A stretch of DNA of 64,000 nucleotides, from NCBI GenBank assembly GCA_937923515.1, contig CALDUF010000026.1, positions 25,144 to 89,143 on the forward strand. The letters run 5' to 3'. How positions within the stretch are numbered: position 1 is the first letter of the stretch; every line of letters begins with the position of its first letter. This DNA comes from an uncultured Flavobacteriaceae bacterium. Its GTDB lineage: Bacteria > Bacteroidota > Bacteroidia > Flavobacteriales > Flavobacteriaceae. Under the pieces are notes generated by a model. The model had not been told where the DNA came from and searched no databases. It saw nothing but the letters and a program-made list of their open reading frames with translations. Position numbers and translations under genes: made by a program. This document shows, in pieces, positions 56,309-64,000 of the stretch.

Positions 56309-57186
56309 TACATGGCATTTGAAAATTTTCGACCGTAACTTCCATTGCCTTGCTCCATGTTCATTTGTTTTCTAAACGCTTTAGGTGTCATTATTTCCTT
56401 TTCATTGGCCTTAGCTATAACGTGAACCCGCTCTAATAATTCAGAATTAGTAGTTAATTTTGTTCTTGCAGTATCATACCAAATATTGTCTTCTATACCA
56501 ACACGAACACCACCGCCAATAGCGATAGATAGGGAATTCATTTTTAATTGATCGTTTCCTATGCCTGCTAAACTCCAAAGCGCGTCCTTTGGTAAATCAT
56601 TAATCATTACGCCAGTATGTAATAAATTGGCTTGAGAACAGGCAATATTACCAAACAATAGATTAAAATAATAAGGCGGTTCAATTAATTTTTTTTTAGT
56701 TAAATATTTAGCGTAATTAATCATGCCAATATCAAAAGCTTCAAGTTCTGGTACAATACCTTTCTCCTTCATTATTTTAGCCAAACTTTGTATCATATCT
56801 GGAGCATTAACACTAGCAGTTTTATTAAAATTTAAAGAGCTTAATGTTAAACTACCCATATCTGGTTTTAAATTGCCAGTAAGCATTAAAGGCTCACTAC
56901 GTTTTTCTAATTCGCCAAAGTTTCTTCCACTTAAGGAGAGGCATATTACCAATTCTGGGGCATACTTTCTGATGCCTTCAACGATATCGGCATAAATTTC
57001 TTTTTTATATGTTGGTATCCCTGTTATCTGGTCTCGGGCATGTAAATGCACCATGGTAATACCTATCTCGGTAGCTTTGTGCACGTCTTCTACTATTTCA
57101 GATACAGTTATAGGTACATGAGAGGTTATATCCTTTGTAGGAATCATACCTGTAGGCGTAAAATTTAAGATAATGGGTGAAGTCAT
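56308..57186 (-). CDS. Beta-keto acid cleavage enzyme (BKACE, DUF849 family)
   Basis: A 292-residue TIM-barrel enzyme of the family founded by 3-keto-5-aminohexanoate cleavage enzyme. It uses a divalent metal and acetyl-CoA to convert a beta-keto acid into acetoacetate plus an acyl-CoA, or the reverse. Metal ligands are visible as His47 and His49 (MVHLHARD) and Glu232 (GGVRVGIEDNIW). The substrate side chain cannot be read. It is followed without a gap by the GNAT gene and then the hexapeptide acyltransferase, not by lysine fermentation genes, so the classical substrate is unlikely. Confidence 0.9.
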   Translation of the reverse strand: MTSPIILNFTPTGMIPTKDITSHVPITVSEIVEDVHKATEIGITMVHLHARDQITGIPTYKKEIYADIVEGIRKYAPELVICLSLSGRNFGELEKRSEPLMLTGNLKPDMGSLTLSSLNFNKTASVNAPDMIQSLAKIMKEKGIVPELEAFDIGMINYAKYLTKKKLIEPPYYFNLLFGNIACSQANLLHTGVMINDLPKDALWSLAGIGNDQLKMNSLSIAIGGGVRVGIEDNIWYDTARTKLTTNSELLERVHVIAKANEKEIMTPKAFRKQMNMEQGNGSYGRKFSNAM

Positions 57187-57240
57187 GAGAGAGAGATTAA
57201 TTAATTGTAAATAGCATGGTTAAATTATGAAAAAAGGAGA

Positions 57241-59538
57241 CTAATCTTTTATATTTTCGATAAAAATACGCTGTAAGCGTTCTAAAGTTGGTTTTTGCCC
57301 ATTTATTTTAATTCTTACAACTTCAAAATTGACTTTAAAATCACAACCAGATTTATAATTTGAACAGCCGTAAGCAGTTTTACCCTTAAGTATTTTTCCT
57401 GTACTGCATTTAGGACATAGTAGTGTATTTAACTTGGGTTGTTTTGAAGTGGTTTTAGGTTCTAATTTAAGTTGATAAGTATCATCAAAGCGTAATAACC
57501 CTTCAATAGTTTGTGAGCCTTCTTTAAAGCCTTTTAAATTTACAGTAGATCCTTTTTGAAGTAACCGCACAAACTGTTTTTCAGAAATTTTTTTGTCCAT
57601 AAATTTAAAGGGTAGTACAAAGTTGCATCCCGATTTATAGGCACTACAACCATAAGCCGATTTTCCTTTTATAATTTTTCCGTTTTTGCATTTCGGACAG
57701 GTTTGTGAAGTTATACCAGTTTTTGACTTGTCTTTAACCTTAGCTGTCTTTTTTTCAACATTAGCCGCATGCGAAATATTGGCACGCTTAGTCTCGCTTC
57801 GTACTTCATATACTAAGGCGTCTACCATACGCTTCATGTTTTTTATAAACGCTCCAGCACTGTAATCTCCTTTTTCAATATCTTTTAGTTGCTTTTCCCA
57901 TTTTCCAGTAAGTTCAGCAGATTTTAATAAATCATTTTGAATGGTGGCAATCAATTGAATTCCTGTTTCTGTTGGGAGTACTTGCTTCTTATTGCGCTTT
58001 ATATATTTTCTTTTAAAAAGCGTCTCGATGATATTTGCGCGGGTTGATGGTCTGCCAATACCGTTTTCTTTCATTAAATCACGTAGCTCATCATTATCTA
58101 CTTGTTTTCCTGCAGTCTCCATAGCTCGCAATAAAGAGGCTTCTGTAAACTGATTTGGCGGTTTGGTTTGTTTTTCTAAAAACGAAGGTTCGTGCGGCCC
58201 TTTTTCGCCTTTTTCAAACGCGGGTAAAATACCCGATTCTTTTTCTTTTTTATTAGGGTTTTCGAAAACCACACGCCAGCCTTTTTCTAATATTTCTTTA
58301 CCAGTAGTTTTAAATGCTATTTTAGCGGCGCTTCCTATAACTGTGGTGTTTGCTACAATACAATCATCATAAAATACTGCAATAAATCGTTTTACAATAA
58401 TATCATATACCTGTTGCTGATTGTATTGTAGGGTAGTTTGCATGCCTGTTGGGATAATAGCATGGTGATCGGTAACTTTTTTATCATTAAAAACTTTAGC
58501 TGATTTTTTTATTTTTTTTCCTAAAAGTGGCTGTGTTAAGTTAGAGAAATTGGTTAGTTTTTTAAGAATGGTTGGCACTTTTGGGTAAACATCATTTGGC
58601 AAAAATGTAGTGTCTACTCTTGGGTAGGTTACTACTTTACGTTCATAAAGTGTCTGTACAATTTTTAAAGTTTCATCAGCTGAAAATCCAAATTTAGTAT
58701 TGCAATACACTTGCAAACCCGTTAAATCAAAAAGTTTGGGTGCGTATTCTTTACCTTTCTTTTTAGAAATAGATTGAATCTCAAAATCACTCTCTTTAAC
58801 CTTATGTGCTAAAGCTTCACCATCTTCTTTTTTTAAAAACCTACCATCTTCATAATTAAATAAAGTATCACGATATAGTGTTTGTAATTCCCAATACGGT
58901 TGCGGCGTAAAGTTTTCTATATCTTTAAAACGATGCACCACCATAGCTAGAGTAGGTGTTTGTACACGGCCTACTGATAGCACTTGCTTGTAGCCACCAT
59001 GTTTTACTGTGTAGAGTCGCGTGGCATTAATACCTAGCAGCCAATCGCCTATAGATCTAGAAAAACCAGCGTAGTATAAATTATCATAATCTTTTGAAGG
59101 TTTTAAATTTTGAAAGCCTTCTTTAATAGCTTCTGTAGTTAAGGATGAAATCCATAAACGCTTTACTTCGCCTTTGTATCCAGCCTCATTCATTACCCAG
59201 CGCTGTATAAGTTCTCCTTCTTGCCCCGCATCACCACAATTTATAATAACTTCGGCTTTATCAAATAGGCTTTTTACAATGTTAAACTGCTTTTTAATTC
59301 CAGAATTAGAAGACACCTTAACTTCAAACTTTTCTGGAAGCATAGGCAAATTATTTAAATCCCAACTCTTCCAATAGGGTTTGTAATCTACAGGTTCTTT
59401 AAGTGTGCATAAGTGCCCAAAGGTGTATGTTACGGCGTAACCATTACCTTCAAAATAGCCATCATGCTTTGTGTTTGCTCCTAAAACAGCAGCAATTTCA
59501 CGAGCAACACTTGGTTTTTCTGCGATACAAACTTTCAC
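57241..59538 (-). CDS. topB: DNA topoisomerase III with two C-terminal zinc ribbons
   Basis: A 765-residue type IA topoisomerase that relaxes or decatenates DNA through a 5'-phosphotyrosyl bond. The TOPRIM domain starts at the N-terminus (MKVCIAEKPSVAREIAAVLG, then INCGDAGQEGELIQRW). The catalytic tyrosine is Tyr305 (VVTYPRVDTTF), and the lid region has ENGIGRPSTRANIIETLFKR. The C-terminal part carries two Cys4 segments, CPKCKNGKIIKG and CPKCSTGKILKG, each followed by a GCS-YKSGC pair. The start codon is GTG (59536-59538). Confidence 0.94.
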   Translation of the reverse strand: MKVCIAEKPSVAREIAAVLGANTKHDGYFEGNGYAVTYTFGHLCTLKEPVDYKPYWKSWDLNNLPMLPEKFEVKVSSNSGIKKQFNIVKSLFDKAEVIINCGDAGQEGELIQRWVMNEAGYKGEVKRLWISSLTTEAIKEGFQNLKPSKDYDNLYYAGFSRSIGDWLLGINATRLYTVKHGGYKQVLSVGRVQTPTLAMVVHRFKDIENFTPQPYWELQTLYRDTLFNYEDGRFLKKEDGEALAHKVKESDFEIQSISKKKGKEYAPKLFDLTGLQVYCNTKFGFSADETLKIVQTLYERKVVTYPRVDTTFLPNDVYPKVPTILKKLTNFSNLTQPLLGKKIKKSAKVFNDKKVTDHHAIIPTGMQTTLQYNQQQVYDIIVKRFIAVFYDDCIVANTTVIGSAAKIAFKTTGKEILEKGWRVVFENPNKKEKESGILPAFEKGEKGPHEPSFLEKQTKPPNQFTEASLLRAMETAGKQVDNDELRDLMKENGIGRPSTRANIIETLFKRKYIKRNKKQVLPTETGIQLIATIQNDLLKSAELTGKWEKQLKDIEKGDYSAGAFIKNMKRMVDALVYEVRSETKRANISHAANVEKKTAKVKDKSKTGITSQTCPKCKNGKIIKGKSAYGCSAYKSGCNFVLPFKFMDKKISEKQFVRLLQKGSTVNLKGFKEGSQTIEGLLRFDDTYQLKLEPKTTSKQPKLNTLLCPKCSTGKILKGKTAYGCSNYKSGCDFKVNFEVVRIKINGQKPTLERLQRIFIENIKD

Positions 59539-59661
59539 TTTAATACTCTATTTTATGCTACAAATTGAGATGCAAAATAGAAATTTAGCAAAGGATTAAA
59601 AAGGGGAGTTATTAGGAGTTATTAACGAATTTTATAGCTTTTAATGTAAAGCAACAAATTA

Positions 59662-60441
59662 CTATTTTTTTCTATTAGACCCCTTTTTTGTTTTTTCAAT
59701 ATTTTTAATATAAATATGTTTATACCTGGCGTTGTTGGGTGCAATACGCTCTTCAACTTCAAACTCGCCAATAGATTTTATTAAGGGTGTAAGTTTTTGA
59801 AAACCGTAGTTTCTTGAGTCAAAATTAGGACGTTTTTTTTGTATTAAACTACCAACATCACCAAGAAATGCCCACCCATCTTCATCTGATAAATCTTCAA
59901 TAGAAGTTTTAATCAATTGTATTACATGCCTTGTAATATTATCAACTAAAGATTTTTTATTAGTTTTTGCATCATCTCCCTCATCATCTGCATTATCTTT
60001 TTGGGAGTCTCTGCTTTTCAAAATTTCAATATAAATAAACTTATCGCAAGCTACTATAAATGGGTTAGGGGTTTTCTTTTCACCTATGCCTATTACTTGC
60101 ATTCGGGCTTCTCTTAAACGAGTAGCCAACCGTGTAAAATCACTATCACTAGATACTAAACAAAAGCCTTCTACCTTATTAGAGTATAAAATATCCATGG
60201 CATCAATTATCATTGCTGAGTCGGTAGCATTTTTACCAACGGTGTAACTGTATTGCTGTATGGGTGTAATGGCATTTTCTAATAATACCTTTTTCCATTT
60301 ATTTAAATTAGGTTTTGTCCAATCGCCATAAATACGTTTTATTGTAGGGTTGCCATATTTTGCAATTTCCTCCATCATTTCTTTTACATTTCCAGCAGGT
60401 ATGTTATCTCCGTCTATTAAAACAGCAAGGTTTGTATTCAT
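59662..60441 (-). CDS. NYN-domain (LabA/DUF88-like) putative nuclease with OST-HTH-like C-terminus
   Basis: A 259-residue protein. N-terminal NYN/PIN-like fold (about 1-145) with acidic residues in VLIDGDNIP, NATDSAMIIDAMDIL and FCLVSSDSDFTRLA, as in Limkain-b1/LabA-type ribonucleases. The C-terminal part (about 165-255, WAFLGDVGSLIQKKRPNFDSRNYGFQKLTPLIKSIGEFEVEE) looks like an OST-HTH/LOTUS RNA-binding module. Likely an RNA-processing enzyme; substrate unknown. Confidence 0.88.
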   Translation of the reverse strand: MNTNLAVLIDGDNIPAGNVKEMMEEIAKYGNPTIKRIYGDWTKPNLNKWKKVLLENAITPIQQYSYTVGKNATDSAMIIDAMDILYSNKVEGFCLVSSDSDFTRLATRLREARMQVIGIGEKKTPNPFIVACDKFIYIEILKSRDSQKDNADDEGDDAKTNKKSLVDNITRHVIQLIKTSIEDLSDEDGWAFLGDVGSLIQKKRPNFDSRNYGFQKLTPLIKSIGEFEVEERIAPNNARYKHIYIKNIEKTKKGSNRKK

Positions 60442-60583
60442 ATATAAAAATTTAGTAAGCCTCTAAGGTAATAGATACTTTAACCTTAACCAAGTTTAAA
60501 AACTCTTTGTTTTTGCTATATAAAAAAGATTAAAATTTAGTGGTAATCATCTATATGCTTTTTTAAACACTAATGGCTTTACT

Positions 60584-60613
60584 ACAATTCGGTAACAATA
60601 TTTTACAGTTCAG
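60584..60613 (+). promoter_or_regulatory. LytTR-type binding site upstream of the DUF2141-2TM-LytS operon
   Basis: ACAATTCGG (60584-60592) and ACAGTTCAG (60605-60613) repeat with a 21-bp period (12-bp spacer). They match the LytTR consensus at 8 and 9 of 9 positions. The similarity continues past the 9-mers (GTAACAA versus GTCACAA). Confidence 0.65.
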
Positions 60614-60646
60614 TCACAAGCATTTTAAAAAACTGCCCAATCCTAT

Positions 60647-60654
60647 GATATTTG
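60647..60654 (+). promoter_or_regulatory. -7-like element of the DUF2141 operon
   Basis: GATATTTG fits TAnnTTTG except for the first base. It lies exactly 33 nt downstream of the LytTR-type repeats and 25 nt before the ATG. Confidence 0.4.
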
Positions 60655-60679
60655 AAGTGTAATTAAAAAACAAACAGTT

Positions 60680-61105
60680 ATGCAACATCTTATCAAAATT
60701 ATCTGCCTTTTTATTTTAAGTACTTCATTGGGTATTGCCCAAAATACTACTGGAAATACAGTAACCGTTAAGGTTTCTAATTTAGAAAGTAACGCTGGTA
60801 AAGTTTTTATAGCACTTTATAATTCTCAAGAAAGCTTTTTAAATAAAGGCTATAAAGCCACATTTGCCAAAATTGAAAATAACACGTGTAAAGTAGTATT
60901 TAAAAATGTGCCAAATGGTACCTACGCAGTTTCATTATTTCATGATGAAAATGATAATAACAAAATGGATACTATGGTATTTGGAATTCCTAAGGAAGAC
61001 TATGGGTGCTCAAACAATGCCAGAGGTTTTATGGGACCACCAAAATGGGAAGATGCAAAATTCACAGTACAAAACAAATCAATAACACAACACATTAAAT
61101 TATAA
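60680..61105 (+). CDS. DUF2141 secreted protein
   Basis: A 141-residue protein with a signal peptide (IKIICLFILSTSLGIA) and a single DUF2141 beta-sandwich: VTVKVSNLESNAGKVFIALYNSQESF and the typical GTYAVSLFHDENDNNKMDT...GIPKEDYGCSNNARG. The family is common in Bacteroidota and Gammaproteobacteria; its role is unknown, with Ca-loop-like Asp/Asn residues (DENDNNKMD). It is the first gene of a five- or six-gene operon that encodes a LytS-type kinase. Confidence 0.9.
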   Translation: MQHLIKIICLFILSTSLGIAQNTTGNTVTVKVSNLESNAGKVFIALYNSQESFLNKGYKATFAKIENNTCKVVFKNVPNGTYAVSLFHDENDNNKMDTMVFGIPKEDYGCSNNARGFMGPPKWEDAKFTVQNKSITQHIKL

Positions 61106-61117
61106 AATCACAACATT

Positions 61118-61741
61118 ATGAAACATTTCATCATTATTGCCGCACTTTTAATTTCAACACTAACAACGGCACAAGCAAATTACGAAAAGGGTATGCATAA
61201 AGCCTTTGAATTATGGGGACAAAATAACGCTACAGAAGCAGCAAATATGTTTGAGCGTATTGCATCGGCAGAACCAGATAATTGGTTGCCAGCATACTGG
61301 GCAGCTCAAATAAATATTATAACTAGCTTTGGTGAGCCAGATAAGGATAAACTAACTGCAAAGCTTAAAAAAGGACAAGATTTATTGAATGATGCTACTG
61401 CAATTTCAAAAAACAATCCAGAAATTATGGTGTTACAGGCTATGTTGCACACAGCGTGGATAGCTTCTGATGGTGCTACTTATGGTATGACATTATCGCC
61501 AAAAGTTATAGAATTGTACGCCAAAGCAGAAGCTATTGCACCAAATAACCCAAGAGTTATCGCATCAAAAGCAGAATGGAATATTGGTAGCGCTCAGTAT
61601 TTTGGACAAGATACCGCACCATTTTGTAAAGATTTAGAACATGCCTTAGAACTTTTCGCTAAATTTAAGCCAGAATCACAATTTCATCCTAAATGGGGGA
61701 AAGAGCGCGTAGTACAATTATTAGAATCGTGTAAAAAGTAA
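61118..61741 (+). CDS. Secreted TPR-like helical protein
   Basis: A 207-residue protein with a signal peptide (HFIIIAALLISTLTTAQ) and helical repeats like TPRs: GMHKAFELWGQNNATEAANMFERIASAEPDNWLPAYWAAQIN and VIELYAKAEAIAPNNPRVIASKAEWNIG. Second gene of the operon, 12 nt after the DUF2141 gene and 20 nt before the kinase. Its binding partner is unknown. Confidence 0.8.
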   Translation: MKHFIIIAALLISTLTTAQANYEKGMHKAFELWGQNNATEAANMFERIASAEPDNWLPAYWAAQINIITSFGEPDKDKLTAKLKKGQDLLNDATAISKNNPEIMVLQAMLHTAWIASDGATYGMTLSPKVIELYAKAEAIAPNNPRVIASKAEWNIGSAQYFGQDTAPFCKDLEHALELFAKFKPESQFHPKWGKERVVQLLESCKK

Positions 61742-61761
61742 TTTTTTAAACTAGAATTAAA

Positions 61762-63102
61762 ATGAGAAAATCGATTAGAAAAATCATAACAACTTTTATA
61801 ATAGGCTGTTTGGTTTACGTTGTAGGCCAGTTGCTTACTAATAGATTTAGTTATGATAGTGTAGAAGCATTTTTAATCGATTTTGGTTTTTATCAATTAT
61901 ACGCATTTGTGTTGGGATATACCAACATGTACTTTTTTGATAAGATGAACAATTTCAACTGGAAAAGAAATACCATCTTAAAACGCATCATTATTGGCAT
62001 ATTTGGCTCTACAGCAATAACGTTACTTGGCTTATTTTGTTTAAGGTTATTTTCTTATTTTGTTTTTGGAGGCACTTCTGTAGAAGCGTTTTTAAATACA
62101 GAACGCTTTGAGTATTATTATTTTGGTTTGTGGATTACCCTAGTAATAGTTGCAGTATTTCATACCATATATTTCTATAATAAATATCAGCAAAATAAAC
62201 TTAAAGAGCAAAAAGTAATTGCAGGTACAGCAAGCGCAAAGTTTGATGCCTTAAAAAACCAATTAGATCCACATTTTCTATTCAACAGTTTAAATGTATT
62301 AACCAGTTTAATAGAAGAAAACCCCAATCAAGCACAAAAATTCACCACATCCTTATCAAAAGTATATCGGTATGTGTTAGAGCAAAAAAGCAAAGAATTA
62401 ATTACAGTAAACGAGGAGCTGCAATTTGCAAAAACCTACATGTCTTTATTAAAAATGCGTTTTGAAGATAGTATTGTATTTACAATGCCAGAGCGTTCTT
62501 CAAATCCAGAAAGTAAAGTAGTGCCACTATCATTACAATTGCTTTTAGAAAACGCAGTAAAGCATAATATGGTAACCTCAAGTAAACCTTTACACATTAA
62601 AATTTATGAGGACAAAGGGTATTTGGTGGTACAAAACAATTTGCAACCTAAACAAATCGTAAAAAAGAGTAGTGGCGTGGGGTTAAACAATATTATGCAG
62701 CGTTACAAACTACTCACAAAAAAACAAATAGACATCAACAAACAAGCACACAGTTTTGCAGTGGCAATACCAATGCTTACAAAACAAATATCAGTTATGA
62801 GACCACAAATTTCAAATCAAATAGACGATACATATCTACGTGCCAGAAACCATGTAGAAGAGCTTAAAAACTTTTATTACAGCTTAATTTCATATTGCTT
62901 AGTTATTCCTTTTCTAATATTCATTAATTACCGAACCTATTGGGGGTTTCAATGGTTTTGGTTTCCAATGTTAGGTTGGGGTATAGGTTTAGCAATACAG
63001 GCCTTTAAAGTTTTTGTAAGCGATAAAACCTTTGGTGGTAATTGGGAGCGCCGTAAAATAGAACAGTTTATGCGAGAAGAAGAAGATAACCGTTGGAACT
63101 AA
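61762..63102 (+). CDS. LytS/YehU-type sensor histidine kinase with C-terminal 2TM domain
   Basis: A 446-residue membrane kinase. Four TM helices (about 8-28, 42-58, 72-100, 118-140) precede a His_kinase domain of the LytS type with the phosphoacceptor His171 in LDPHFLFNSLN. The ATP-binding part is about 240-340 (PLSLQLLLENAVKHNM, GVGLNNIMQRYKLL). A 2TM domain follows (about 355-446, RARNHVEELKNFYYSLISYC...WERRKIEQFM), the same module as in the next two genes. It should pass phosphate to the LytTR-type regulator whose gene begins at 63968. Stimulus unknown. Confidence 0.9.
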   Translation: MRKSIRKIITTFIIGCLVYVVGQLLTNRFSYDSVEAFLIDFGFYQLYAFVLGYTNMYFFDKMNNFNWKRNTILKRIIIGIFGSTAITLLGLFCLRLFSYFVFGGTSVEAFLNTERFEYYYFGLWITLVIVAVFHTIYFYNKYQQNKLKEQKVIAGTASAKFDALKNQLDPHFLFNSLNVLTSLIEENPNQAQKFTTSLSKVYRYVLEQKSKELITVNEELQFAKTYMSLLKMRFEDSIVFTMPERSSNPESKVVPLSLQLLLENAVKHNMVTSSKPLHIKIYEDKGYLVVQNNLQPKQIVKKSSGVGLNNIMQRYKLLTKKQIDINKQAHSFAVAIPMLTKQISVMRPQISNQIDDTYLRARNHVEELKNFYYSLISYCLVIPFLIFINYRTYWGFQWFWFPMLGWGIGLAIQAFKVFVSDKTFGGNWERRKIEQFMREEEDNRWN

Positions 63103-63106
63103 TACG

Positions 63107-63403
63107 ATGCAAAATCTAATAACAAACAAGCAAAACGAACGCTATAAAAGAGCAAAACAACGCGTAAAAGCATTAAAAGTATTTTACTATAACGTTATTA
63201 TGTATTGCCTTATCATCCCAGTGCTGGCTTACATTAATTACAAAACATCATGGGAAATAAAATGGGTTTTGTTTTCAGCCATCGGTTGGGGTATAGGTAT
63301 AAGCATTCATGCTTACCGCGTGTACGCAAAACACCCCATATTTGGGCGCGCCTGGGAGCAGCGTAAAATTCAACAATTTATAAAACAACAACAATGGAAT
63401 TAA
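63107..63403 (+). CDS. 2TM-domain protein
   Basis: A 98-residue protein consisting of a single 2TM domain: a basic N-terminal helix (ERYKRAKQRVKALKVFYYN), two TM helices (about 35-52 and 58-78) and the closing motif FGRAWEQRKIQQFIKQQQW. Starts 4 nt after the kinase gene. Likely a membrane accessory of the kinase, which carries the same module. Confidence 0.9.
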   Translation: MQNLITNKQNERYKRAKQRVKALKVFYYNVIMYCLIIPVLAYINYKTSWEIKWVLFSAIGWGIGISIHAYRVYAKHPIFGRAWEQRKIQQFIKQQQWN

Positions 63404-63414
63404 ACTATACAATT

Positions 63415-63741
63415 ATGGAAAATAATATAGAACCTTATACCCCTAAAAGCTATAGAAACGAAGATGCTTACATAAGGGCAGAAAAACGACTTAAAGATCT
63501 AAAAGGCTTTTACTGGCACGCCTTCTGGTACGTTGCCGTAAACATTTTTATTGTAGTAATGATAGTGAGCAACGGCGGCAGTATCATGCACTTTGGCACA
63601 TGGTCTACACCTTTGTTTTGGGGCATAGGTTTAGGGTTTCACGCTATAGGCGTTTTTGGTAAAACCCGCTTATTCGGTAAGTCGTGGGAAGAGCGAAAAA
63701 TTAAAGAATTTATGGAAAAAGAGCAACGCCAGTGGGATTAA
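63415..63741 (+). CDS. 2TM-domain protein
   Basis: A 108-residue single 2TM-domain protein: AYIRAEKRLKDLKGFYWHAFWYVAVNIFIVVMIV, then FWGIGLGFHAIGVFG and the motif KSWEERKIKEFMEKEQRQWD. I chose the ATG at 63415, 11 nt after the preceding stop. An ATG at 63394 would overlap that gene by 10 nt and add seven residues. The third 2TM copy in the operon, including that in the kinase. Confidence 0.87.
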   Translation: MENNIEPYTPKSYRNEDAYIRAEKRLKDLKGFYWHAFWYVAVNIFIVVMIVSNGGSIMHFGTWSTPLFWGIGLGFHAIGVFGKTRLFGKSWEERKIKEFMEKEQRQWD

Positions 63742-63749
63742 AATTTTTT

Positions 63750-63900
63750 GGGCGTTACCACAAGGGTCGGGCTTTCCACTATATCTTTTGTTTTTGTCAT
63801 TCTTGTAAAAGTAGCAAGTAAAAATATAAATAAAACATAATTTAAAAACATAGCTACTTTATTAAAAAAAACAAAAGGATGCCGTTGCAATCCCTAACGC
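63750..63900. repeat. Flavobacterial dispersed intergenic repeat, copy B, with nested foldback
   Basis: Begins GGGCGTT, contains GGGTCGGGCTTTCC (about 63764-63777) and ends GCAATCCCTAACGC (63887-63900), the same word order as copy A at 44844. Three nested inverted repeats: GCGTTA/TAACGC (63752-63757 and 63895-63900), CTTTTGTTTTT/AAAAACAAAAG (63785-63795 and 63867-63877) and AAAGTAGC/GCTACTTT (63808-63815 and 63853-63860). Confidence 0.75.
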
Positions 63901-63967
63901 GGTAAACGTCTGTAAAACACAAGCTTTAACCTTAGTTTTTAATATTTAGAAAATACATATATCAATC

Positions 63968-64000
63968 ATGAACGTAATCATCATAGAAGACGAAAAACCA
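63968..64000 (+). CDS. Response regulator, N-terminal 11 residues only (probably LytTR type)
   Basis: The ATG at 63968 opens MNVIIIEDEKP, the first beta strand and acidic pair of a receiver domain, and runs off the window. Following a LytS-type kinase it is most likely the cognate LytTR-family DNA-binding regulator, which would be the protein for the paired repeats at 60584 and 52637. The output domain is not visible. Confidence 0.7.
   Translation, partial: MNVIIIEDEKP

Overview
The window is AT-rich chromosomal DNA from a member of the Flavobacteriaceae (Bacteroidota), most likely marine and pigmented. Evidence for this: type IX secretion (T9SS) sorting domains and PorP/SprF proteins, a giant SprB-like adhesin, a TonB-dependent receptor with a carboxypeptidase-like N-terminal domain, 2TM/LytS signalling proteins, TAnnTTTG-like promoter elements and a compact zeaxanthin-type carotenoid operon. 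No rRNA, CRISPR array, phage or transposase was seen. Most of the window is ordinary core genome with a few accessory patches.

Layout. 0-5 kb: the 3' end of a MoxR ATPase, a polytopic membrane protein and aconitase. 5-6 kb: a DUF6364/PIN toxin-antitoxin pair next to a structured intergenic element. 6-7.4 kb: mazG and a membrane-anchored thioredoxin. 7.4-12.3 kb: crtY, crtZ, crtB and crtI behind a MerR/B12-binding regulator with CarH photoreceptor motifs. 12.5-15 kb: an octaheme cytochrome-TPR lipoprotein, then tRNA-Leu(GAG) and tRNA-Lys(UUU). 15-30 kb: housekeeping genes (aroK, a phosphoribosyltransferase, an Hsp15-like protein, an FKBP isomerase, a split transketolase, tgt, an LptF/G permease, accA, dnaB and others). 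30-45 kb: a T9SS surface block with a beta-helix protein, two cargo proteins carrying C-terminal sorting domains (one 2722 residues with about 22 repeats) and two PorP/SprF-family partners, one of them fused to a long coiled coil and a SPOR-like end. 45-47 kb: an EF-hand protein, YjbQ and a membrane adenylate/guanylate cyclase. 47-50.3 kb: thrS-infC-rpmI-rplT, in which infC has no ATG, GTG or TTG start. 50-60.5 kb: a TonB receptor, an ECF sigma factor with a membrane partner, a pseudouridine synthase, a small acyltransferase/BKACE cluster, topoisomerase III and a NYN-domain protein. 60.7-64 kb: a DUF2141 / TPR / LytS-2TM kinase / 2TM / 2TM operon running into the start of a response regulator.

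The most interesting signal is regulatory. Two LytTR-type sites (paired 9-bp direct repeats with a 21-bp period) lie upstream of the LytS-2TM operon and, 8 kb away on the other strand, upstream of the TonB receptor. Each sits exactly 33 nt from an nAnnTTTG -7-like element. This suggests a small LytTR regulon that includes the kinase operon itself. A second regulatory circuit is a likely light/B12-controlled crt operon with a shared 9-bp operator-like motif. Other notable points are a queuine tRNA-ribosyltransferase lacking three of the four zinc ligands, and two copies of a dispersed flavobacterial intergenic repeat.
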